Of a DNA stretch of 6,255 nt, positions 1 to 6,255 are shown in pieces; the stretch's first letter is position 1; each line of letters starts with the position of its first letter. The position numbers and the translations under genes are program-made. The notes under the pieces were generated by a model. That model was not told where the DNA came from. It saw nothing but the letters and a program-made list of their open reading frames with translations, and made no database searches. The stretch comes from DAITMV01 sp036834985. Lineage in GTDB: Bacteria > Pseudomonadota > Gammaproteobacteria > Burkholderiales > Burkholderiaceae_B. The stretch spans positions 1-6,255 of the forward strand of contig DAITMV010000175.1 in NCBI GenBank assembly GCA_036834985.1. Reading direction: 5' to 3'.

Positions 1-312
1 CTTAATAACCTCCCCGCCGATATGATGCGTCAACGGGGAGGGCGTCATTTGATCGCGGTGGACGTTGGCATGCAGTCAGACGCCTCCTCGCTGCGCAAGA
101 CGCCCGGTATTGCAAAAACTCTGATGCGCATCACCGAGTTGGGCGGACTGGACAAAGCCCGTGCTGCCGAGCCGATGAGCGATATTTTTATCAGACCCGA
201 CATACAGGACATCGGTTTGATGGAGTTTTTCCGGCGCGATGAGATCATTGAGCGCGGTTATGCCGCGGGTGTCAAGGCAATCCAGGCCATTCGCGATAAA
301 GGCTTGTTATGA
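1..312 (+). CDS. Patatin-like phospholipase, C-terminal end (5' partial)
   Basis: The reading frame is open from the first base of the window, so this is the last 103 codons of a longer gene whose start lies upstream. The opening residues LNNLPADMMR followed by HLIAVDVG match the segment after the catalytic Asp of RssA/NTE-type patatin phospholipases, where a D-G-[GA] motif precedes 'NNLP.D.MR..G...IIAVDVG'. The remainder, including a PDI.DIG.M.F segment and a helical tail ending KAIQAIRDKGLL, also fits the end of that family. Known members are serine/aspartate-dyad lipid acyl hydrolases; larger NTE-like members carry cyclic-nucleotide-binding domains in front. The catalytic GxSxG serine and any such domain would be outside the window, so activity and full architecture cannot be judged. 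The stop codon overlaps the next gene by four bases. Confidence 0.85.
   Translation, partial: LNNLPADMMRQRGGRHLIAVDVGMQSDASSLRKTPGIAKTLMRITELGGLDKARAAEPMSDIFIRPDIQDIGLMEFFRRDEIIERGYAAGVKAIQAIRDKGLL
298..302 (+). promoter_or_regulatory. Ribosome binding site inside the phospholipase gene
   Basis: AAAGG lies six bases before the ATG at 309, within the last codons of the phospholipase gene. It supports ATG 309 as the phosphodiesterase start and, with the ATGA overlap, suggests translational coupling. Confidence 0.6.
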
Positions 313-1076
313 GAATTGAAGTACTGGGTTGTAGCGGCAGCATTGGTATTCCTTCTGACGGAACCACCTCCTTTTTGGTCGATGATGATGTGCTCATCGA
401 TGCAGGTACCGGCGCCTGTCGTTTGACGTTCGAGCGTTTGCAAACCATTGAACATGTGTTTTTAACCCACACTCATTTGGACCATATTTGCGCCTTGCCT
501 TTCATCGTGGACACGGTGGGTGTGCACCGCACCCGCCCCTTGAAGGTGTATGCCTCTGACGAAACCGTTAACAGCTTGATGCTTCATATATTTAACAATC
601 TGATTTGGCCCGATTTTACAAAAATTCCGAATGCGACCAACCCGGTACTTGAGTTTGTCATTATTGACGATAAGCAAGTTATTGAAATAAAAGGAAGAAA
701 ATTCAAGCCTGTCTCGGTCGATCATACCGTGCAGGCATTTGGTTACATCGTCTCCGAGCCTAATGGCTGCTGGGCCTTCTCGGGTGACACCCACGCGACC
801 GATGCTTTTTACAGGCACCTGAATGTATTGGAAGATCTTAGATTTGTGATCATTGAGTCGGCATTTCCCAATAGTGAAGAGTGGATCGCTGATCTGTCCA
901 AACACTTATGCCCCTCTCGTCTGAGTCAGGAGCTTTCAAAACTCTCGCAACCGTGCGATATTTGGATTACTCATTTAAAACCCAAAGCTTATGACACGAT
1001 CGTCACCGAGCTTCAACAGGCGCAACGGCTCACGTCAGCCGGCGTTTTGCAGGCAGGTCAGGTGCTTTGGGTTTAA
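309..1076 (+). CDS. MBL-fold class II 3',5'-cyclic-nucleotide phosphodiesterase
   Basis: This complete 255-residue metallo-beta-lactamase-fold hydrolase has the arrangement of class II (CpdP/yeast PDE1-type) cyclic-nucleotide phosphodiesterases, which hydrolyse cAMP or cGMP to the 5'-nucleotide. Visible are an N-terminal strand with the LGCSGSIG turn, a DAGTG segment (31-35), and the metal-binding H54-x-H56-x-D58-H59 in HTHLDH. Further probable ligands are H139 (VDHT), the bridging D160 (FSGDT) and H222 (ITHLKP). The KHLCP segment around H199, followed by a LSQEL helix, resembles the 'HLTP..L..EL' stretch of this subfamily. All ligands are present, so the enzyme should be active with two metal ions, probably zinc. 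There is no signal peptide, so it is inferred to be cytoplasmic. The start is supported by AAAGG six bases upstream and by the ATGA overlap with the phospholipase gene. Substrate is inferred; another MBL phosphodiesterase activity is possible. Confidence 0.85.
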   Translation: MRIEVLGCSGSIGIPSDGTTSFLVDDDVLIDAGTGACRLTFERLQTIEHVFLTHTHLDHICALPFIVDTVGVHRTRPLKVYASDETVNSLMLHIFNNLIWPDFTKIPNATNPVLEFVIIDDKQVIEIKGRKFKPVSVDHTVQAFGYIVSEPNGCWAFSGDTHATDAFYRHLNVLEDLRFVIIESAFPNSEEWIADLSKHLCPSRLSQELSKLSQPCDIWITHLKPKAYDTIVTELQQAQRLTSAGVLQAGQVLWV

Positions 1077-1118
1077 CCGCAACAAACATTCAATTGGCCT
1101 GACTCAAGCAGGTTTTAT
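1077..1118 (+). promoter_or_regulatory. Short intergenic gap with weak ribosome binding site
   Basis: Forty-two bases separate the phosphodiesterase and TpsB genes. AGG at 1110-1112 sits six bases before ATG 1119 and is the only plausible Shine-Dalgarno match. I see no hairpin followed by a T-run, so no terminator, and no convincing -35/-10 pair. Read-through from the upstream genes is therefore possible, although a weak promoter cannot be excluded by eye. Confidence 0.4.
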
Positions 1119-2810
1119 ATGACAATTAAAAACAATGTATTACTCGCCTGTTTGATGGCGAGTGGTTTCCCTGTGTTTGTTCAGGCAGCCCAGCCTTCGA
1201 TGTTTGGGCAATGGTTGGCCCAAGCGGCCGGTACCTCCCCTGCGGGATCGACCGCAGCCGCTCCGAGTATCCCAGCCGGCGATGACAACGCTGAGCCGAC
1301 CGTCATTATTAAACGCTTTGAGATTGAAGGCCCTGAACTGGTGCCGCGTGCTGATCTGCAGCGTGTGTTGTCCGGTTATTTAAATGTTCCGCTGACATTT
1401 GGTGACTTGCGTAAAGCAACATCGGCTGCCGAAAACGTACATACCAAGGCTGGCTACGAAGTGGTACGGGTGATTTTGCCCGAGCAGGAGCTAGATGAGT
1501 CTGGCGTGTTGCGCCTGCAGGTGGTTGATGCCCGCCTTGACATGGTAAGCGTGACAGGCAACAAGTTTTTCAGTGCCGACAACATCCAATCATCGCTTCC
1601 GGTGCTTGAAAAGGGAACCCTGATCAACACCGCGCAGATGGATCAAAACCTGCGGCTGGCTAACGATAATTTATCAAAACAGGTACAAATTGGCTTAAGC
1701 CCTAGTGACAAGTCGGGGCTGGTCGATGCCAATGTACGTGTGCTGGATGAATCCCCCCATAAAACCTTTTTAACGCTGGACAACACCGGGACCCGCGCCA
1801 CCGGGCGATTCCGGCTGGGCGCGGTGTATCAGAACACAAATATGTTCGATAAAGATCACCAATTGTCGCTGCAAGCGTTAACATCTCCTGATAATCACGC
1901 CTCGGACGTGAAAGTGGCGGGTATCGCCTACAAAATACCGTTCTATAACCTGGGTGGGGCCTTGGAGGCCAACTTCAACTATTCCAGCGTGAATGCGGGT
2001 GTTCTGTCCACCGGCGCAGGACCCCTCGGTATTTCAGGTAAAGGCAAAATTGGCGCCCTCCGGTGGAACCACGTTCTGCCGCGCCTGGCTGGGTGGGATC
2101 AGCGACTCGCTGCGTCAGCCGAGTACAAGCTGTTTGAAAGCAGCGTGTTGCTCAACGGCACAGGGCAAAGCATCATTCCAGACCTCGAAACACGTCCCGT
2201 CGGCCTCAATTACACCGCCTTGCTGCGTTCCGGTGCTGAGGATGCATTTGTCAGCGCGGGCGTTTTCCGAAATATCAGCACGGGTGGTAAAAACTCCACC
2301 AGCAGCTACCAGCAGGCCGGTGGCAGGGCCAATGCGACGGCTGACTTTACGATCCTGAAGTTGTTGGGAACCTGGTCGCATCGCTTTACCAATAACTGGA
2401 CCTTGCGTGCTGAATCAAATGCACAGTACACCGAAGATGCACTGATTCCCGGCGAACAATTTGGCGCGGGGGGTGCTTATTCAGTGCGCGGCTTTAACGA
2501 GCGCGAGCTGTCCCAGGACAAAGGCATTCGCGAATCACTCGAACTGACAACCCCTGACTTGCCGTATGTCGGCGAGTCAGGCCGCTACCTGCGGGCTGCC
2601 GTATTTGCGGATGCCGCTCAGTTGCGCCGCAACAAAGCCTTAAGCAGCGAGACGAGTCATCAGTCCGTCTCCTCCGTGGGCGCAGGCCTCCGATACAGCT
2701 TTATGCCCGGACAAAACCTCAGACTGGATGTCGCCCGCGTTGTACGTGGTGCCGGTGTGCAACCCAACGGCGATGTGATGATTCACTTCTCGTTTGCCAT
2801 GTCTCTTTGA
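1119..2810 (+). CDS. TpsB outer-membrane transporter (ShlB/FhaC/HecB family)
   Basis: This complete 563-residue protein is the transporter of a two-partner (type Vb) secretion system; it exports the TpsA exoprotein encoded immediately downstream. Residues 1 to about 24 form a Sec signal peptide (hydrophobic VLLACLMASG, cleavage near FVQAA). An Ala/Gly/Pro-rich linker (about 30-60) follows. A POTRA_2-type domain (about 62-137) starts TVIIKRFEIEGPEL and contains a GYEVVRVILPEQ strand. A second POTRA domain (about 140-210) precedes the barrel, which begins near FLTLDNTGTRATGRFRLG. The conserved loop-6 motif of the Omp85/TpsB superfamily is intact as VRGF at 456-459 (R457), within GGAYSVRGFNERELSQDKG. 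Length matches the usual 550-600 residues. The last strand ends HFSFAMSL, so the final residue is Leu rather than the frequent Phe. The start follows a weak AGG six bases upstream. The short gap to the TpsA gene indicates one operon. Confidence 0.95.
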   Translation: MTIKNNVLLACLMASGFPVFVQAAQPSMFGQWLAQAAGTSPAGSTAAAPSIPAGDDNAEPTVIIKRFEIEGPELVPRADLQRVLSGYLNVPLTFGDLRKATSAAENVHTKAGYEVVRVILPEQELDESGVLRLQVVDARLDMVSVTGNKFFSADNIQSSLPVLEKGTLINTAQMDQNLRLANDNLSKQVQIGLSPSDKSGLVDANVRVLDESPHKTFLTLDNTGTRATGRFRLGAVYQNTNMFDKDHQLSLQALTSPDNHASDVKVAGIAYKIPFYNLGGALEANFNYSSVNAGVLSTGAGPLGISGKGKIGALRWNHVLPRLAGWDQRLAASAEYKLFESSVLLNGTGQSIIPDLETRPVGLNYTALLRSGAEDAFVSAGVFRNISTGGKNSTSSYQQAGGRANATADFTILKLLGTWSHRFTNNWTLRAESNAQYTEDALIPGEQFGAGGAYSVRGFNERELSQDKGIRESLELTTPDLPYVGESGRYLRAAVFADAAQLRRNKALSSETSHQSVSSVGAGLRYSFMPGQNLRLDVARVVRGAGVQPNGDVMIHFSFAMSL

Positions 2811-2814
2811 GTTC

Positions 2815-2822
2815 GGGGTGAT
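2815..2822 (+). promoter_or_regulatory. Ribosome binding site of the TpsA gene
   Basis: GGGGTGAT resembles the GGAGGTGAT anti-16S consensus, with its G-run eight bases before ATG 2827. It decides the start at 2827 over the upstream in-frame ATG at 2794, which lies inside the end of the TpsB gene. A second in-frame ATG at 2836 is too far downstream to be preferred. Confidence 0.6.
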
Positions 2823-2826
2823 TGGT

Positions 2827-3030
2827 ATGAAAACAATGAAAACGACGCGCACTACACTTACCCACACCACGTTTGTACGTAACACGATCACCGTGGCGAT
2901 CCTGTCCGCGATGTCGGGGCAGATGATGGCCAATCCGCTCAATCCGCAGGTGGTGGCGGGCCAGGCGAGCTTTTCCCAGGTGGGTAGTCAACTGGGGATT
3001 CAAAACGCTCCCTCCCAACACGATTATTAA
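2827..3030 (+). CDS. TpsA N-terminal fragment: signal peptide and start of TPS domain
   Basis: This is the 67-codon piece actually translated from the TpsA start. It begins MKTMKTTRTTLTH with several basic residues, followed by a hydrophobic ITVAILSAM core and a likely signal peptidase I site after MMA (residue 35, before NPLNP). The mature part, LNPQVVAGQASF then SQLGIQNAP, is the usual opening of a haemagglutination-activity (TPS) domain. The last five residues, SQHDY, do not fit the family and arise from the frameshift; the stop at 3028-3030 is created by the wrong frame of ATTATTAAC. Signal-peptide length is ordinary and I see no extended (ESPR-type) signal region. On its own this peptide would have no function. 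Confidence 0.8.
   Translation: MKTMKTTRTTLTHTTFVRNTITVAILSAMSGQMMANPLNPQVVAGQASFSQVGSQLGIQNAPSQHDY
3009..3016 (+). repeat. Tandem TCCC duplication at the TpsA frameshift
   Basis: Two adjacent TCCC units sit exactly where the reading frame changes. With one unit the codons read GCT-CCC-AAC-ACG-ATT-ATT-AAC-TGG (A-P-N-T-I-I-N-W), which matches the usual 'N-x-P-x-x-I-I-N-W' line of TPS domains. With two units the frame reaches TAA at 3028. Loss of a single C from either CCC run would also restore the frame, giving A-P-S-N-T-I-I-N-W with one extra residue. Confidence 0.75.
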
Positions 3031-6000
3031 CTGGCAACAATTTAATATCGGCGCTGGAGAGGTCACCAAGTTTATTCAACAAAACGCCCAAAGTGCGGTG
3101 CTCAACCGGGTCACCGGTGGTGATTTGTCGCAAATTCTGGGAACACTGCAAAGTAATGGTCGGGTGTTCTTGATCAACCCCAACGGGCTGATGGTCGGAG
3201 CCGGTGCGCGTATAGACGTCGCCGGGTTGGTGGCATCCACCCTCAATATGTCCAATCAGGATTTCCTGGCAGGCCGCCTTAACTTTACAGGGCAGGGGGG
3301 GGAAGGCGCGCTCAAAAACGCTGGTCAAATTGTGGCCGGGCAGGGCGGGCAAGTGGTATTGGTGGCCCCTCAAATCGAGAACAGCGGCATCATCAATGCC
3401 CCCAATGGCGATGTATTGCTGGCAGCCGGGCGCAGCGTGACGGTGGTGGACGTTCAGCGTCCTACACTGAGCGTTGACATCACGGCCCCCTCCAATCAAA
3501 TACTGAACTTGGGCTCAATCATCGCGGGCCAGGTGTCCATGTATGGTCAACTGGTTCGACACGAGGGTGTGGTGGAGGCGACCGGTTTAAGCGCTTCCTC
3601 ATCGGGCGTGATTCGTCTGGTTGGTCAACAGGGGACCACGCTGGTATCAGGTCAGTTGCGCGCCTCGGGCGCGGCAGGCAAGGGCGGTACCATCGACGTG
3701 TTGGGCGATCAGGTGGGCGTGCTGGCAGGGGCCAGAGTCAGCGCGGATGGTCCTAACGGGGGCGGGCAAATTCATCTGGGCGGTGGCTGGCAAGGTAACG
3801 ATCCGTCTTTGCCTAATGCAAAAGCCACTTATGTGGATGCGTCCGCAACCGTCAGTGCGAATGCGACAGCAGCAGGTCAGGGCGGAGAAGTGGTTGCCTG
3901 GAGCGATCAATACACCTCGGTCAACAGCGCCCTGCAAGCCAAAGGTGGGCCTTTGGGCGGTGATGGCGGGCGGGTTGAGACTTCAAGCAAGGGCGTGTTG
4001 AATGTCACGGTTGGGGCAGACACGTCCGCGCCTCAAGGTAAGGCCGGGCAGTGGCTGCTTGATCCTCAAAGTATTGAGATTGTGGCGCCCTCGCCGACCA
4101 ACCCCCCCGCATCGCCCAGCAGCTTTTTTTCACCAACCTCAGACCAGACAAAAATCGGCAGCGATGTTATTGTGAAGTCGCTGCAAAACAACGGCACCGT
4201 CACACTCAGCACAGTCGGCTCAACGGGAGCGACTGACGGACGAATCACTGTGAGTGCGCCCGTGCTTGTTCCGACCGCAGCACCCGCACCCAGCAGTACC
4301 CCGATCACCAACTTTACGTTGTCATTACAGGCGCAGGGCGGGGTCTATATCAACGCCCCGGTGGGCGTGACCGATCCGGTCAATAGCGTTCTGAATTTGG
4401 ATCTACAGTTTGGACCGTCCTTCGGTGCCATGGTTGCCGCTCCCCTAACTTTAGGGACCGGACTGCTCTCTGCTAAATACTCAGCCAATTTTGCACCTGC
4501 GCCTGCAACAACAATACCCCAGCCTTTGACGTTTACAGCCGGCGTCAATTCGTCAGGTGTTCAGCAAATCAATACCATCAGCACCAACTTCCCAACGTCC
4601 TCGACTGCGCTCCAGCGTGCGCCTGATCTTTTAGTCGATGGCGCTAGTTTGAGTGTCAACACACTGACCTCCAATGCCGGAATTATGGTCGGTGGTGCCA
4701 ATCCGTCTACCTTGGTGGTTAAGGGTTCGGGTACAACACATTCTTTGAAAGTTGGGGCTGGGTCAAACTTTACGGTGGGCGGACAGTTACCGGTGCAGAA
4801 CGGCACAACTGTCACTTCTTCTTTTAACGTCAATGGCTTCAATACCCCGCCAAATACACCGAGTCTGGATATTTCGGGGACCGTTCAACTGGTGAATGCA
4901 ACGGGCCCCAATGTGCAACCAGCCTCTGGCTCAACGGATACTTTTTTCTTTGTCAATGCGCCGACGCAGATCAACACCGGAGGGTCCTTCAGCTCGGATT
5001 TTGGTACAAGCGCGGGGTTTTCAAATTCGTCAGGTAATACGTTACCGACCATGTCAATCGCCGCAGGTGGGTCTCTGACCAATTTGAAGTCTTTATTGAT
5101 CTCCCAAGGAGGCGGGTCAACGGCGCTGAACTCGTCGGGAACCATTAATCTTGGTGCTAACGCCAATACCCAGTTCCTGGGTAACGCCACCCTAGGCCCG
5201 ACCAGTGTTACAAATATCCGGGTTGGTTCATTTTTGTCGACGTCCGATACCAATACGAATGGCACCGCCCCGTCATTACTGACGCTCAACAGCGGTGGTG
5301 TGGTTAATGTCGACGGTTTTGCCTTTTTGCATAACGCCAAGTTTTCTCTTAATGGCGTACTCAACGTAAACGGGCAATTGTTTGGAAATGTCACGGTCCC
5401 CAATTCAACCACAGCGCCTACCCCTGCGCCTGTAATGAGCCTGGCAGACGGTTCAGTCATCAATATCAACCCGGGGGGCACAGTCAACCTCGAAGGGTTT
5501 GGTGTTGAGTTTGGTAATTCGACGATCAATTTGAATGGCTTGGTCAATAACCCGGCTGTGTCCCCTCCACCGACTTCAACAACAGGAGCGGTGCTGCGAG
5601 GTGGTGTTCTGAATACCCCGTCGATGAGTTTTAACCGGTTAACGCCGACGTCGGTGCTGCAGGTCAATGCAAACGGCTACGACAATATCATTGGCGGCTT
5701 TCTGACCTTTACACAGCCTACCAATTTGACGATTGGCCAGGGCGTTCAAATCACGGCCAATGGCACCGCCTTTGCATCGCAGCCCGTCGGATTCAGATAT
5801 CCGACCCTATTTTTGCGCAGCCAATTGTCGCCTTCAACGTCAACCCCTCCAGCATCGACCACTACCCCCAGTTTTGTAGATAATTCCTTGCCGTTTGTGA
5901 ACCAAGGTAGCATCACTGCCAACTCGGGAATCATCAAAATCGATGCGACCGGTTTTAGCAACAGCGGCTCGATCTCCATTGGGGCTAATGGCGATTTGCG

Positions 6001-6255
6001 ACTGGCGGCACCCACCACATCCAGCCAGTTATTTGCGATTAACCGTGCCAGTGGCAGCAGTTTGTCGATTTCAAAGTCGCTTGATAACACCGGCACAACC
6101 TTCAACCTGGATCTGATCGGCTCATTGCGTTTTCAGGACAATATCAAGGTGACCGGAGGCACGTTTGCGGGAACCACCGGCAGTTTGCAGGTTGTCGATG
6201 GTGCGTTTGTGTATTTGCAGGGCGTTACGATTTCAAGCAGATTGAACATGGGATA
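3017..6255 (+). CDS. TpsA body: TPS domain and beta-helical passenger (3' partial)
   Basis: This frame continues without a stop to the window end and carries the rest of the secreted protein. Numbering is for the repaired protein. The TPS domain continues NTIINWQQFNIGAGE (63-77), LNRVTGGD, then NPNGL at 116-120, and a DFLAGRLNF segment. Next come the HMW/FHA-type motifs GGEVVAWSD (351-359), GDGGRVETS (377-385) and WLLDP (408-412), typically found at the end of the conserved N-terminal region of large exoproteins. Beyond this the passenger is Asn/Thr/Ser/Gly-rich with alternating hydrophobic strands, as in right-handed parallel beta-helices. I found no cysteine in the frame. Six Pro/Thr/Ser-rich segments interrupt the strands. 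The first in-frame ATG is at 3191, inside the NPNGL region, so independent translation could not yield a secreted product. Receptor or target is not evident. Confidence 0.85.
3295..3302 (+). repeat. G8 homopolymer in the TPS domain
   Basis: Eight consecutive G residues encode the end of a Gln codon, two Gly codons and the first base of a Glu codon (around residues 155-158 of the repaired protein). The frame is in register on both sides here. Tracts of this length in surface-protein genes are known slippage sites in several bacteria. Confidence 0.7.
4102..4130 (+). repeat. C7 and T7 tracts in the first Pro/Ser-rich segment
   Basis: Seven C (4102-4108) and seven T (4124-4130) lie 15 bases apart, just after the WLLDP motif. 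They encode Asn-Pro-Pro and Phe-Phe-Ser. The frame is open across both. They are possible minor slippage sites, and equally possible sequencing-error sites. Confidence 0.6.

Larger units (their letters stand above)
2827..6255 (+). pseudogene. TpsA exoprotein/adhesin gene, frameshifted and 3' partial
   Basis: This gene should encode the secreted partner of the TpsB transporter, a filamentous-haemagglutinin/HMW-type surface adhesin or exoprotein. As given it is split into two frames. The signal peptide and first TPS residues are read from 2827 to a TAA at 3028-3030. The rest is read one base further on and stays open to the window edge. Removing one TCCC copy at 3009-3016 gives a continuous protein of at least about 1142 residues with a normal N-APNTIINWQ junction. 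With the frameshift only a 67-residue peptide is made, so no secreted TpsA is expected unless the repeat reverts. The long frame beyond the lesion has no stop or second frameshift, which argues for a recent or reversible event. A simple sequencing error is equally compatible. The 3' end lies outside the window. Confidence 0.85.

Noticed and set aside
462..905. Open frame of 147 codons on the - strand
   Set aside because: It is antisense to the phosphodiesterase, whose metal-binding residues are all intact in the + frame; there is no independent support.
1077..1118. Transcription terminator between the phosphodiesterase and TpsB genes
   Set aside because: No GC-rich hairpin followed by a T-run can be drawn in these 42 bases.
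2794..2826. Upstream ATG at 2794 as the TpsA start
   Set aside because: It would overlap the end of the TpsB gene and put MPCLFEFGVIG in front of a normal basic signal-peptide start; ATG 2827 has its own ribosome binding site.
3004..3030. Programmed ribosomal frameshift to explain the split TpsA frame
   Set aside because: The shift needed is +1 (or -2). I see no established +1 shift signal such as a stop codon in the A site with an upstream Shine-Dalgarno at the right distance, and the tandem duplication explains the change more simply.
3621..4001. Open frame of 126 codons on the + strand inside the TpsA gene
   Set aside because: It is out of phase with the TPS and WLLDP motifs and has a Trp/Arg/Cys-rich composition typical of a shadow frame.
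4885..5667. Long open frame on the - strand (260 codons) opposite the TpsA passenger, with others at 4561-4842, 4066-4311 and 5746-6105
   Set aside because: They mirror the biased Asn/Thr/Val codon use of the passenger, carry no recognisable motif, and lie fully inside a coding frame supported by family motifs.

Overview
The window looks like chromosomal DNA of a proteobacterium, most likely a betaproteobacterium. Base composition is moderately GC-rich, and the gene families (RssA/NTE-type patatin phospholipase, class II cyclic-nucleotide phosphodiesterase, TpsB/TpsA two-partner secretion pair) are common there. No rRNA, tRNA or housekeeping marker is present, so the genus cannot be fixed. 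All real genes lie on the + strand with short or no gaps, and no stretch over 300 bases is without a gene.

Left part (1-1076): the C-terminal end of a patatin-like phospholipase, cut by the window edge, overlaps by 4 bases (ATGA) the start of a metallo-beta-lactamase-fold protein. That protein has the ligand set of class II 3',5'-cyclic-nucleotide phosphodiesterases. The two are almost certainly co-transcribed and translationally coupled.

Right part (1119-6255): a two-partner (type Vb) secretion locus. The first gene encodes a complete 563-residue TpsB outer-membrane transporter (signal peptide, POTRA domains, 16-strand-type barrel with the VRGF motif). Sixteen bases later comes a large TpsA-type exoprotein/adhesin gene that runs off the right edge. 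TpsB would recognise the N-terminal TPS domain of TpsA and thread the unfolded beta-helical passenger to the cell surface.

The main oddity is that the TpsA gene, as given, is broken very early. The signal peptide and first part of the TPS domain (2827-3030) are in one frame. The rest (about 3017-6255, more than 1070 codons without a stop) is in the next frame. The break falls exactly on a duplicated tetranucleotide (TCCCTCCC, 3009-3016), and removing one copy restores the expected family sequence. The gene is therefore a recent mutant, a switchable (phase-variable) allele, or the site of a sequencing error. A G8 tract further on in the TPS domain and a C7/T7 pair after it are further possible slippage sites. 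The passenger beyond the TPS region is cysteine-free, rich in Asn/Thr/Ser/Gly, and punctuated by Pro/Thr/Ser-rich segments. It matches no named adhesin that I recognise.
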